Positions 16,681-25,052 are shown, numbered from the stretch's first letter. The stretch is DNA of 64,000 bases from Bradyrhizobium sp. 1(2017) (GCF_011602485.2 NZ_CP050022.2:4546001-4610000), one strand, 5' to 3'. The notes: generated by a model from the sequence alone, not told the origin. Translations and numbers: made by a program.

Positions 16681-17097
16681 ATGGCTGAAGCGCCGATGAC
16701 GGCTTCTCCCAATCCGATCGAGCAGAGCTTCGAGCTGGCGGCCGCGCGCTGCGCCGATCTGACACCGCAGGTCTATCAACGCCTGTTCGAAGCGCATCCG
16801 GAAGCGCGGACGATGTTCCGCTCGCAAGGCAGCGAGCTCGTGATGGGATCGATGCTCGCGCTCGCCATTGAGGCGATTCTCGACTTCGCGGCCGAGCGCC
16901 GTGGGCATTTCCGGCTGATCGCCTGCGAGGCGGCCTCGCACGAGGCTTACGGCACGTCTCGCGAACTCTTCATCGCGTTCTTCGCGATCATCAGGGATAC
17001 GCTCCGTGATCTGCTCGGCAATGAATGGTCGGGCGACATTGCGCGGGCCTGGGATGCATTGCTCGTCGAGATCGACGCCTTCGCCGTGCCGACGTGA
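16681..17097 (+). CDS. Single-domain bacterial globin
   Basis: 138 aa from ATG 16681; ATG 16696 (MTASPNPIEQS) is an alternative and neither has a strong ribosome-binding site. The globin helices can be followed: SFELAAARCADLTPQVYQRLFEAHPEARTMF (A-C), the E helix around MGSMLALAIEAIL, His87 in CEAASHEAYG as the likely proximal heme ligand (F8), and DALLVEIDAFA at the end (H helix). It has no reductase domain, so it is closer to single-domain globins than to flavohemoglobin. Possible roles are NO detoxification or oxygen binding. It sits alone behind a terminator. Confidence 0.82.
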   Translation: MAEAPMTASPNPIEQSFELAAARCADLTPQVYQRLFEAHPEARTMFRSQGSELVMGSMLALAIEAILDFAAERRGHFRLIACEAASHEAYGTSRELFIAFFAIIRDTLRDLLGNEWSGDIARAWDALLVEIDAFAVPT

Positions 17098-17242
17098 CGC
17101 TTTGCGCTGCACCAACGGCGGCTCGCTGCGGCGATCGTGCGATTGATTGCAGATTGAGTGCAAACACCTCTTGTGAGAGACTTTCGGACATCGGTCGCGC
17201 AATCAATGACGCGCCGACGATAAAACTTTACGGGAGCGAGCG

Positions 17243-18265
17243 ATGTCCGGGACGAAAGATTTCTCGACGACGAGGCGCGATCTTCTTCAGGCGGCAGCGG
17301 CCGCCGGCGCCGGAGCTGCCCTCTTCGGCAGCATGGGCATAAACCCAGCACTTGCAGCCGAAGTCGGACGATCCGAGAAGCCGCTGAAAGCGGCCTTCTC
17401 CAACGCAGGCCTGCAGGCGACGTGGTGCGCACAGGGCAAGAAAGCCGCAGAGTTCTGGGGCAAGCTGTTCAACGTCGAGGTGACCTGGTTCGACGGTCAG
17501 CTCGATGCGGTGAAGCAACGCGCGGCGGTCGACAACATGGCGTCGCAGAAATGGGACTTCGTCGCGATCCAGGCCTTCGGCATCGGCACCCTCACCCAGC
17601 CCGTGCAGAAGATGATCGACGCCGGCACGCCCGTGATCGACATGGACACGCTGATTGCTCCGCTCGATCAAATCAACGTCCACTCCTTCCTCGCGCCCGA
17701 CAACGAGTTCATGGGCGCCTCGGTGACCCAGGCGCTGTGCAACGCGATGGGCGGCAAGGGCAAGATCATCATGACCCAGGGCGCGCTCGGCCACTCCGGG
17801 GCACAGGGCCGCGCCAAGGGCTTCAACTCGGTCGTCAAGCAGTTCCCGAACATCGAGGTGCTCGACACCCAGCCGGCCGACTGGGACGTGTCGAAGACCG
17901 CTCGCCTCTGGGAAACCTATCTGACCAAATATCCGCAGATCGACGCGGCGTTCTTCCACAATGACGACATGGCACTCGCCGCCTACAACATCATGAAGGC
18001 CCGCAACCGCACCAACATCCTGATCGGCGGCGTCGATGCCATGCCGCCGGCGATCCAGGCGGTGAGCGAAGGCCGCATGTTCGCGACCGTGCGCAATCCG
18101 TCCTGCCGTATCCATGGCGGCGCGATCATTGCGGGCGTCTCGGCCGTGGTCGGCGGCGAGAAGAGCGGACAGGGCATCCCCAAGAACGTGGTCACCGACG
18201 GCCCCGTCGTCACCAAGGCCAACGCGCCCGGCATGCAATGGATGCAGGACCATTTCCTGATCTAG
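17243..18265 (+). CDS. Ribose/xylose-type sugar ABC transporter substrate-binding protein
   Basis: 340 aa from ATG 17243, preceded by GGGAGCGAGCG. The N-terminus is a twin-arginine signal (STTRRDLLQAAAAAGAG, cleavage near ALAA). The mature part is a type I periplasmic binding fold of the Peripla_BP_4 family: KAAFSNAGLQATWCAQG, the hinge region DAAFFHNDDMALAAYN and ILIGGVDAMPPAIQAV. It would capture a pentose, polyol or related ligand in the periplasm; the exact sugar cannot be read from sequence. It is the first gene of a three-gene operon with the ATPase 6 bp downstream. Confidence 0.92.
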   Translation: MSGTKDFSTTRRDLLQAAAAAGAGAALFGSMGINPALAAEVGRSEKPLKAAFSNAGLQATWCAQGKKAAEFWGKLFNVEVTWFDGQLDAVKQRAAVDNMASQKWDFVAIQAFGIGTLTQPVQKMIDAGTPVIDMDTLIAPLDQINVHSFLAPDNEFMGASVTQALCNAMGGKGKIIMTQGALGHSGAQGRAKGFNSVVKQFPNIEVLDTQPADWDVSKTARLWETYLTKYPQIDAAFFHNDDMALAAYNIMKARNRTNILIGGVDAMPPAIQAVSEGRMFATVRNPSCRIHGGAIIAGVSAVVGGEKSGQGIPKNVVTDGPVVTKANAPGMQWMQDHFLI

Positions 18266-18271
18266 TCCTCC

Positions 18272-19774
18272 ATGCCTGAGGTTCGTTTGCCCATCCTGGA
18301 GCTCCAGGGCATCACGAAGAGCTTTGGCGGTGTCGAAGCGCTTCGTGGTGTCGACTTCGCGCTTCTTCCCGGCGAGATCCACGGTCTCGTCGGCGAGAAC
18401 GGCGCTGGAAAAAGCACGCTGATGAAGATCATCGCCGGCGTGCACACCGAGTTCTCCGGCCGCTTCCTGATCGACGGGGCGGAGACGCATTTCCGCTCGG
18501 CGCGCGATGCGCACGCGGCGGGCATCGCCATGGTGCATCAGGAGCTCTCGGTCGCCCCCGACCTCACGGTCGCCGAGAACGTCTTTCTGGGCAACCAGCC
18601 GACCAACGCCCTTGGCCTCGTCCAGTGGCGGCGGATGGCGCGCGAGGCCGGCGAGCAACTCGCCCGCTTCGGCATCGACGTCGATCCGATGAGCAGGCTC
18701 GGCGACCTCCCGATCGGGCTGCAGCAGCTGATCGAGCTCGCGCGCGTGCTGTTCTCGGGCGCGCGCATCGTCATCCTGGACGAGCCGACATCCGCCCTCT
18801 CCCCGCCCGAGGTCGAGCGGCTGTTTGCGACGCTCAGGCGGCTGCGCGAGCAAGGCACGGCCATCGTCTTCATCTCGCATTTCATCGAGGACATCCTGCG
18901 CGTCTCCGACACCGTGACCGTGTTCCGCAACGGACGGAAGGTTGCGGAAACGGCGAGCGCCGCAACCACCAAGGGCGCGCTGATCGAAGCGATGATCGGC
19001 CGCGGCGGCGAGGCGCTCGAGCATAGCTACACCGACGATCTGATGCTGCCGCAGCCGAGCGACCGCCCGGTGATCCTGAAGGTCGATCAGCTCTCCTTCG
19101 CCCGCAGCCTTCAGGACGTTTCGTTCGAGGCCCGCGCCGGCGAGGTGCTCGGCATCTACGGCTTCATGGGCTGCGGCCAGCAGGAGCTGTCGCGCATCCT
19201 GTTCGGCAAGTTGAAGCCGGACGGCGGCACGCTCGCCGTCGACGGCACGCCGAAGACCTTCGCCAGCACGGCGGCTGCCCGGCGTGCGGGCGTGGCGCTG
19301 GTGCCGGAGAGCCGGCGCGACATGCTGTTTCACCAGGAGCCGGTCTACAAGAACATCTCGATCAGCATCCTCGACCGCATCTCGGCGCTGCTGCTCAGGC
19401 CGGCCCGGGAGCGCGATATCGCCAAGCGGCAGGTCGAGCAGCTGCAGATCAGGCCGCCGGTGGTGGGCCTCGACCTCGGCATGCTCTCCGGGGGCAACCA
19501 GCAGAAGGTCGCGCTGGCAAAATGGCTGACCTACCCGCCCAAGCTTCTGGTGCTGTGCGAGCCGACCCGCGGCATGGACGTCGGGGCCAAGAACGACGTC
19601 ATCAACATCGTCCGCGACCTCCGCGCCAAGGGCCTGGCCATCATCGTGCTGTCGACCGAGCCGGAAACGGTGCTGTCGCTGGCCGACCGCATCCTCGTGC
19701 TCAAGCGCGGCGCGTTGGTGCGGGAATTCAGGAACGAGCCGGTCAGCAAGGACCGCCTGCTGGAAGCGGCGTGA
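18272..19774 (+). CDS. Sugar ABC transporter ATPase, double domain (RbsA/MglA type)
   Basis: 500 aa with two ABC cassettes. The first has Walker A GENGAGKST, signature-like LPIGLQQLIELARVL and Walker B IVILDEPTSAL. The second begins near residue 265 with a degenerate Walker A (YGFMGCGQQEL), as is normal in this subfamily, and has LSGGNQQKVALAKWL plus LLVLCEPTRGMDVGAK. It energises uptake of the sugar bound by the upstream protein through the downstream permease. Length fits the family (about 500 aa). Confidence 0.95.
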   Translation: MPEVRLPILELQGITKSFGGVEALRGVDFALLPGEIHGLVGENGAGKSTLMKIIAGVHTEFSGRFLIDGAETHFRSARDAHAAGIAMVHQELSVAPDLTVAENVFLGNQPTNALGLVQWRRMAREAGEQLARFGIDVDPMSRLGDLPIGLQQLIELARVLFSGARIVILDEPTSALSPPEVERLFATLRRLREQGTAIVFISHFIEDILRVSDTVTVFRNGRKVAETASAATTKGALIEAMIGRGGEALEHSYTDDLMLPQPSDRPVILKVDQLSFARSLQDVSFEARAGEVLGIYGFMGCGQQELSRILFGKLKPDGGTLAVDGTPKTFASTAAARRAGVALVPESRRDMLFHQEPVYKNISISILDRISALLLRPARERDIAKRQVEQLQIRPPVVGLDLGMLSGGNQQKVALAKWLTYPPKLLVLCEPTRGMDVGAKNDVINIVRDLRAKGLAIIVLSTEPETVLSLADRILVLKRGALVREFRNEPVSKDRLLEAA

Positions 19775-19786
19775 CGGAGAAGCACC

Positions 19787-20815
19787 ATGGCGAGCAGTGA
19801 CACGGTTTCAGCGGCGGATGCGCGGGCGCGCGGCCTCGCGCCCTTCCTGCGCTCGCAGATGCGCAACATCGCGCCGTTCCTGACGCTGATCTTCCTGTCG
19901 GGCTTCTTCGCCTTCGCCAGCCCCTCCTTCGCGACGCTCGACAATCTCGGCAACATCCTCACGCAAGTGTCGATCACCGGCATCATCGCGGTCGGCCTCA
20001 CCTTCGTGATCCTCTGCGCCGAGATCGACCTCTCGATCGCCGCCATCGCGAACGTCACCGGCATCGCGGTCGCCTATTTCACGCTGCAGGAATCCTACGT
20101 CAACATCGCCAACGTGCCGCTGCCCGGCGCGGTCGCGATCATCCTGTCGATCCTGCTCTGCGCGCTGCTCGGCCTCGTCAATGCGCTGGGGCTGACCGTG
20201 ATCGGAATCCCCTCCTTCATCATGACACTGGCGATGATGCAGATCGCCGCCGGCATCTCCGCGCTGCTGGTGCGCGGCCAGATCGCCTACAAGGTGCCGA
20301 GCCTGGTCACGACGCTCGGCTCGGGCTCGATCGGCGGCATCCCCTGGCTCGTGATCATCGCCGCGCTGATGCTGCTCGGCGGCCATCTGGTGCTGACCTA
20401 CACGCGCTTCGGCCGCTACGTCTACATGGTCGGGGGCAATCGCGAGGCGGCCGAATATGCCGGCCTCAACGTCAAGCTCATCCTCGGCGCGGTGATGGTG
20501 ATCTCCGCGGTGTGCGCCGGCATCGGCGGCATGCTGGGTGTCGCCCATTTTGGCAGCGCACAGCAGAACGAGTTCGACACGTACCTGCTCGACTCCATCG
20601 CTGCCGTCGTGGTCGGCGGCACCAGCCTGTTCGGCGGCCGCGGCGGCATCGGCAACACCATCGTCGGCCTGTTCGTGCTCGGTGTGCTCAACAACGGGCT
20701 CGACCACGTCAACATCGACAGTTTCCTGAAGATCCTGATCCGCGGACTGATCCTGCTGGCGGCGCTGGTCATCAACGTCTATGCGCAGCGCTTGAGGGAA
20801 AAAGCGGCGGACTAA
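19787..20815 (+). CDS. Sugar ABC transporter permease (RbsC type)
   Basis: 342 aa starting MASSDTVSAADARARG. A 40-residue polar start precedes about ten membrane helices (FLTLIFLSGFFAFASPSF; VGLTFVILCAEIDLSIAAIA; FGRYVYMVGGNREAAEYAGL, the family's coupling loop; GGTSLFGGRGGIGNTIVGLF). One permease gene implies a homodimer, with one double ATPase. The gene begins 12 bp after the ATPase stop and ends the operon; a 25-bp dispersed repeat follows 22 bp later. Confidence 0.93.
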   Translation: MASSDTVSAADARARGLAPFLRSQMRNIAPFLTLIFLSGFFAFASPSFATLDNLGNILTQVSITGIIAVGLTFVILCAEIDLSIAAIANVTGIAVAYFTLQESYVNIANVPLPGAVAIILSILLCALLGLVNALGLTVIGIPSFIMTLAMMQIAAGISALLVRGQIAYKVPSLVTTLGSGSIGGIPWLVIIAALMLLGGHLVLTYTRFGRYVYMVGGNREAAEYAGLNVKLILGAVMVISAVCAGIGGMLGVAHFGSAQQNEFDTYLLDSIAAVVVGGTSLFGGRGGIGNTIVGLFVLGVLNNGLDHVNIDSFLKILIRGLILLAALVINVYAQRLREKAAD

Positions 20816-20836
20816 GACCACGCGCATCAATAAAGT

Positions 20837-20861
20837 GCGAAAACAACCCCATGCACAGTAG
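20837..20861 (+). repeat. 25-bp dispersed repeat, copy 2
   Basis: It begins GCGAAAACAACCCCATGC and is the exact reverse complement of 4232-4256, 16.6 kb away. Both copies lie within 60 bp of the end of a gene. The identity over 25 bp in unrelated surroundings points to a dispersed intergenic element rather than chance. Confidence 0.85.
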
Positions 20862-21009
20862 CCGGGGCCAGTGGAATCAATGACTTGCCAGTGGCGCCGT
20901 GCAGCTACGGATTTAACGAAATCCGTTTGACGCGTCGGGCAAAACAGGCGCATGATGTCACCATGGCGACTGCTTCGAAAGGCGGTGCCTACCCCGTCAT
21001 TGCTGTCGA

Positions 21010-22048
21010 TGTTCACTAATTCGCTGATTGGATCGCGGTGGTCTTGGTTGCGGCAAAGGCCTTGGGAGTTTGTCCCGCCAAGGCCTGATGGGGTCTGTGG
21101 TTGTTGTAGTAGAGGAGGTACTCGAACAGTTCGTTGGCGAAGTGGTCGAGGTTGTCGAAGGTCGCGCCTTCGATGACGTCGTCATCGAGGGTACGCCAGA
21201 AGCGTTCGACTTTGCCGTTGGTTTGTGGCCGATAGGGCCTGGTGTAGCGGTGTTTGATGCCAAGCTCGAGCAGCATGGCCTCGAACGGGTGTTCGTCCGG
21301 CTTGGTGCGGGCAGCGAATTCGGCGCCGTTGTCGGACAGGATTTCCTGGAAGATGAGCCCGTAGGTGACGTTGAGGGTGTTGATCATCTTCAGGGTCTTG
21401 AACATGACCGGCAGCGCCTTCTTGGAGATCAGCACTTCAGCCCAGGCCAGCCGCGAGCAGCTGTCAATCAGGCTGATGATGTAGGCCGTGACCGGGGGTG
21501 GCGCGAGGAACATATCGCGCGGCAATTGATGCAGATCGACGTGGCCCAGTTCCCCGAGCTTGTCCTTGATAATGCGGCGTTTCTCCTCGCGCATCGCCAG
21601 GGTGCGGCGGTTCAAGCGATAGCGTCGCAGCACCCGGTAGATCGTGATCGGCGAAGGTACCGTCTGGCGCGTCTCACGCAAGACGGCATGAATCTCGTAG
21701 CGGTTCATCCCTCGCTTGCGATGGGCGACGATCTCCGCCTCGATCCCTTCCGGCTCGCGCCGTTCCCGCCATTTGGGGCCGCGCCGTCGCGGCAGCAGGT
21801 CCGCTTCCTCGCCGCTCTGCAGATAGCGATTGTAATACTTGCGGAACGTCTGCGAGCAGGTCCCGTGATGTCGGTAAAAGTCGCCGACCCGCTTGAACAG
21901 CGCCGACCGACCAGCCTTCACCGCTTCATACTCCGGGATCAGAAAACGCCACTTCTGCAGATAGTTGCGCTCAATCGTTCGGTCGTAGCTGTTGTCCCGC
22001 ATCGGATCGTCCTCCGCTGGAGCGATCCAATCAGCGAATTAGTGAACA
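21010..22048 (-). mobile_element. Insertion sequence, 1039 bp, IS481-like
   Basis: Perfect terminal inverted repeats of 27 bp bound the element, each beginning TGTTCACTAATTC at the outer end and running inward to GATCGC. A single transposase gene fills the interior. The bases just outside (GTCGA on the left, TGCAC on the right) do not form an obvious target duplication. It sits in the intergenic space between the sugar permease and the ATC-hydrolase-like gene and does not interrupt a recognisable gene. Confidence 0.88.
21016..22002 (-). CDS. DDE transposase (IS481-like, integrase core)
   Basis: 328 aa, intact. The N-terminal third is a helix-turn-helix region (RNYLQKWRFLIPEYEAVKAG; THGTCSQTF-like HHGTCSQTFRKYYNRY). 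The RNase-H-fold integrase core runs from about residue 150 with catalytic acids in GHVDLHQLP (first D), ILSDNGAEF (second D) and NGKVERFWRT (E). LLYYNNHRPHQALAGQTP is the usual end of this group. Intact length and perfect ends suggest the element could still be active. Its stop codon region reaches into the inverted repeat, as is common for such elements. Confidence 0.92.
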   Translation of the reverse strand: MRDNSYDRTIERNYLQKWRFLIPEYEAVKAGRSALFKRVGDFYRHHGTCSQTFRKYYNRYLQSGEEADLLPRRRGPKWRERREPEGIEAEIVAHRKRGMNRYEIHAVLRETRQTVPSPITIYRVLRRYRLNRRTLAMREEKRRIIKDKLGELGHVDLHQLPRDMFLAPPPVTAYIISLIDSCSRLAWAEVLISKKALPVMFKTLKMINTLNVTYGLIFQEILSDNGAEFAARTKPDEHPFEAMLLELGIKHRYTRPYRPQTNGKVERFWRTLDDDVIEGATFDNLDHFANELFEYLLYYNNHRPHQALAGQTPKAFAATKTTAIQSAN

Positions 22049-22054
22049 TGCACA

Positions 22055-22126
22055 ATTGCGAGCGCAGCGAAGCAATCCAGAGTCTTTCCACGGAGGGATT
22101 CTGGATTGCTTCGCTGCGCTCGCAAT
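22055..22126. repeat. Palindromic repeat with 27-bp perfect arms
   Basis: The left arm 22055-22081 (ATTGCGAGCGCAGCG...) and right arm 22100-22126 are perfect reverse complements separated by 18 bp. Translation across it yields the RAQRSNP peptide that recurs in annotated rhizobial genomes, which marks it as a copy of a widespread palindromic intergenic element. It would fold into a very stable hairpin in RNA. It begins 6 bp from the IS end. Confidence 0.85.
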
Positions 22127-22187
22127 GACGATGGGGCGGCAGGAGAGCAATCCCGGGCCGCGCGTATCGCAGCGTATGGGAACGAGC

Positions 22188-22892
22188 CTAACTCTCCACC
22201 TTTACATCCGGCGCCAACCGCGAGAATCGGAAATCGCAATGGCTGGCGCCGCCGGCCAACGTTTGCGTCCGCTCCAGGCGGATGCCGCGCGTCGCATAGG
22301 CATCGAAATCGAGCCCGCAGATGTTCGGCAGGATGTCCTTGTCGCCGTGGCGCGCGGCAAATGTGCAGAAGCCGCAGGCCCTGTAGTTGATGCCGAACTC
22401 GAAGTGGTCGTTTGGCCCCGGTTCGACGAAGTCGTAGACGAAATCTCCCGGAAACGCGTCCCTATGGCTTTTCGTTGTGCTTTCTGCAGCCTGCTCGCGC
22501 AGCAAATGCCGGTTCTCCGGCGACATGAACTGGCGTCCCGCGGCGAGGCGTTCCGCCTCGGGCACCGTGAGCAATTGCGCCTTGTACGTTTCCCGCTCGA
22601 TGTCGCCGATCACGGGCAGCGGCACGCCGTGTCGCAGCAGCACGCGGCTGATGGCCATGAACCCCATCAGACGCATGAAGAAATCGCTCATGCGGCTTGC
22701 CGCCCCTCCGACATAGGGCATCTGCGCGAGCACGACTGCGAACTCGTCCATCACCTCCTGCCGGACCGCGTCGATCTCGGGCAGGTCCGCGCGCTCGCGC
22801 AACATCGCTTCGGCAAGGTCGAGCCGATGGCGCATCGCCGATTCCATCGCGCCGCGATGCGCCTCGTAGAAGGGATGGACGATTTCGGCCAT
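22188..22892 (-). CDS. L-2-amino-thiazoline-4-carboxylate hydrolase-like protein
   Basis: 234 aa from ATG 22892 (MAEIVHPFYEAHRG) with AGAGG upstream; a TTG at 22910 is a weaker option. The C-terminal half carries the marks of the ATC hydrolase family: FGINYRACGFCTFAARHGD, LPNICGLDFDAYA and GGASHCDFRF, with a CGFC pair and a Cys/Asp pair that could be catalytic. The known Pseudomonas enzyme opens the thiazoline ring on the way to L-cysteine, but most family members have unknown substrates. It heads or ends a minus-strand cluster with RidA and VOC genes, 33 bp from RidA. Confidence 0.78.
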   Translation of the reverse strand: MAEIVHPFYEAHRGAMESAMRHRLDLAEAMLRERADLPEIDAVRQEVMDEFAVVLAQMPYVGGAASRMSDFFMRLMGFMAISRVLLRHGVPLPVIGDIERETYKAQLLTVPEAERLAAGRQFMSPENRHLLREQAAESTTKSHRDAFPGDFVYDFVEPGPNDHFEFGINYRACGFCTFAARHGDKDILPNICGLDFDAYATRGIRLERTQTLAGGASHCDFRFSRLAPDVKVES

Positions 22893-22925
22893 CGGATGCC
22901 TCTCAATCAAATTGGCCTGCCCGCC

Positions 22926-23312
22926 TCATTCCGCAGCGATTGCCTCGATCTCCAGCAGCCATTTGCTGTCGACGGTTTGCGCGATCATGACCGTCAGCGC
23001 GGGCTCGTGTCCCGCCAGCATCTTGCGGCGCACGCCGCGATTGGGCACGACCTGACTGAGATCGGTCAGGAAGGTCGTGACCTTGACCAGATTCCCGACG
23101 CCGAGGCCGGCAGCGGCGAGCACCTCGATGACATTGCGCCAGGACTGCTCGCATTGGGCTTCGAAACCTTCGGGCACGCTGCCGTCGAACCTCTCAGGCA
23201 CCTGGCCGCTGATGAACAGCAGGCGGCGGTGCTGGCTGAATTCAAGCCCCATGCTGTACCCACTGGCGGGAGCATGAACCGACGGCGGATTATGGGTGAC
23301 GATTTGAGCCAT
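22926..23312 (-). CDS. RidA/YjgF family enamine/imine deaminase
   Basis: 128 aa from ATG 23312 (MAQIVTHNPPSVHAP). Family features are YSMGLEF, LLFISGQVPERFDGSVPEGFEAQCEQSWRNV (the beta-bulge and helix of the RidA trimer), and the conserved Arg/Glu region VPNRGVRRKML and WLLEIEAIAAE. RidA members hydrolyse reactive enamines or imines made by PLP enzymes; catabolic paralogues take specific substrates. It lies 1 bp downstream of the VOC gene and 33 bp upstream of the ATC-hydrolase-like gene, so the three probably work in one route. Confidence 0.9.
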   Translation of the reverse strand: MAQIVTHNPPSVHAPASGYSMGLEFSQHRRLLFISGQVPERFDGSVPEGFEAQCEQSWRNVIEVLAAAGLGVGNLVKVTTFLTDLSQVVPNRGVRRKMLAGHEPALTVMIAQTVDSKWLLEIEAIAAE

Positions 23313-23313
23313 G

Positions 23314-24183
23314 TCAGATTGTCTCCTGTTGGACGAATTCCAGCGCCAGCCCATGCGACGCCGTGGGCGGCACCAGCAGCACGGCGCCGAACATCTCGAA
23401 ATCGACGCCGTTGGACCTCAATGTCCGCCGTGTCGCATCGAGATCGCCGACCGCAACACGCGCAGCGCAGAAGCGCGGCGTGGCTTCGCCGGCGAGGCCC
23501 GGCAATCGCCGCGACAATTCCGCAGGGCCCAGCACCGTGATCCGATTGCCGGTCTCGCCGATGGTCAGCCGCCCGGGCGCAAGCTCGGCCCGGCCTTCCA
23601 TGAGATGCTCGAGAAATTCGCGATGCCTTGCCGGCTCCGGTGCCGACATCACGACCTCGACCACGCGCGCAGCCCCGTTGGGGTGGCGCTGATAGTCGGG
23701 CTTCCAGAACAATTCGGGCGCATGCCGCTGCTGGCACGTGAAGAACGCGATCCCGGGCATCGCCGGATCGGTGGCGAAGGCGAGCGAAAACTCGACGCGC
23801 GCCTTGCCACCGCCCGGCAGCACCGCGTCGCGGCCAAAATCGAACGGCGCGTAGGCGCCGATGCGCTTCGCTGCGAAATGGGCCGCATCGGCGTGAGCGT
23901 CGGTACTGTGCAAGACCAGCATCGACATTCCTTCGCCGCGCTCCAGAAATTCCCGGTTGTGGGCCGCGAAGCTGAAACGGCCGGGCGCGGCCGCGGGCAC
24001 CAATGCATCGTCGGTGACGGCCAGCAGCTCCAGAAAATTATCGGCGAACTGGGCGAGGCGATTGCTGGTTCCGAACGGGTGCACGCCGGTCGGCGTGAGA
24101 TTGAAGCCGAGCTTTTGCCAATCCAGCGCAGCTTGTTGCAGATCACGGACGCAGATGACGAGATGATCGAGACGACGAGGCAT
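23314..24183 (-). CDS. VOC-fold (glyoxalase-like) protein
   Basis: 289 aa from ATG 24183 (MPRRLDHLVICVRDLQQA). It has two VOC modules: residues 1-130 with the N-terminal HLVICV strand and FLELLAVTD, and about 150-280 with ARVVEVVMSAPEP and LALEFVQQ. Candidate metal ligands are His7 and a Glu near the strand ends. It resembles the Glyoxalase_3 type whose reactions are unknown. First gene of a three-gene minus-strand unit with RidA and the ATC-hydrolase-like gene, divergent from a LysR gene 126 bp away. Confidence 0.82.
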   Translation of the reverse strand: MPRRLDHLVICVRDLQQAALDWQKLGFNLTPTGVHPFGTSNRLAQFADNFLELLAVTDDALVPAAAPGRFSFAAHNREFLERGEGMSMLVLHSTDAHADAAHFAAKRIGAYAPFDFGRDAVLPGGGKARVEFSLAFATDPAMPGIAFFTCQQRHAPELFWKPDYQRHPNGAARVVEVVMSAPEPARHREFLEHLMEGRAELAPGRLTIGETGNRITVLGPAELSRRLPGLAGEATPRFCAARVAVGDLDATRRTLRSNGVDFEMFGAVLLVPPTASHGLALEFVQQETI

Positions 24184-24309
24184 GGGGTTCTCCGGATTGC
24201 GCCTGACCGTATCCGGGGACAGCATTGCCGCGCAAACCATCATTCCTGCGGCTCAGCGCAAGAAAATCTATTGCAAGCGCACAGCCATTGCATGACAAAC
24301 TGCGCGGCG

Positions 24310-24936
24310 ATGACCTATGCCCTTCCCCCGCTCAACGCGCTCCGCGCCTTCGAAGCCGCCGCACGGCATCTCAGCTTCAAACTGGCGGCGCACGAGCTGC
24401 ATGTGACGCCCGCTGCCGTAGGGCAGCAGGTGAAGGCGCTGGAGACGCGCCTCGGCGTCCGCCTGTTCGATCGGCTGCACAAGCAGCTCATCCTCACCCC
24501 GGCAGGTCAGGCCTATCTGCCCGGGATCTCCGAAGGCTTTCGTCACATTGCAGAGGCGACCTCGCGGTTGAAACCGGCAGGCGCAGTGCTGCTGCAATTG
24601 GGGGTCCATGGCAGCTTCGACCTGCGCCGCCTCGATTTGGCGGAGTTTCGCAGCGCGCATCCGGACATCGGCCTGCGGGTGCTGCAGCCCGCCGGCCTGC
24701 ACGAGCTGGTCGAAGGCAAGGCCGACCTGCTGATTGCCCGCGGTCTCGGCCACCATCCCGGCTATCGCTGCGACCGGATCGATGACGGTCCGGGTCTGGG
24801 CGACTGGCTGGTTGCGCCCGAAGGCACCGCGGATTGTCCCGAGATCGTCAGCTTCCGCGAATGGCTGCGCGCCCTGTCCGCCGAGCACTCCCTCGCAAAC
24901 CACCGCCGCCCTCGTCTGGTCGGCATCAAACGTTAG
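24310..24936 (+). CDS. LysR/GcvA-type regulator with internally deleted effector domain
   Basis: 208 aa from ATG 24310 (MTYALPPLNALRAFEAAARH); an ATG at 24292 adds six residues. The DNA-binding domain is complete (HLSFKLAAHELHVTPAAVGQ, LGVRLFDRLHKQLILTPAG). The effector domain begins normally (LLQLGVHGSFDLRRLDLAEF, DLLIARGLGHHPGYRCDRID) and then jumps to the family's C-terminal piece (EIVSFREWLRALSAEH). Related proteins are about 300 aa, so some 85-95 residues of the ligand-binding core are missing in frame. It may bind DNA without sensing the effector. Divergent from the VOC-RidA-ATC cluster it probably once regulated. Confidence 0.78.
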   Translation: MTYALPPLNALRAFEAAARHLSFKLAAHELHVTPAAVGQQVKALETRLGVRLFDRLHKQLILTPAGQAYLPGISEGFRHIAEATSRLKPAGAVLLQLGVHGSFDLRRLDLAEFRSAHPDIGLRVLQPAGLHELVEGKADLLIARGLGHHPGYRCDRIDDGPGLGDWLVAPEGTADCPEIVSFREWLRALSAEHSLANHRRPRLVGIKR

Positions 24937-25052
24937 GCTGGACCGGCAATCCATAGCCTCACTACGACGAGCGGATTGGCGGCAATTTGACCGAGAGCAG
25001 ACCTATTGTACTCAGTTCGAGTTTTGTCGTTCATGACCCACAGCAGACGTCA

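Noticed and set aside
17228..19333. Minus-strand frame of 701 codons opposite the sugar transporter genes
   Set aside because: Crosses two well-defined genes and has the His/Arg/Asp-rich look of an antisense shadow.
22055..22126. CRISPR array
   Set aside because: It is a single palindrome with one 18-bp spacer, not a series of direct repeats; no cas gene is present.
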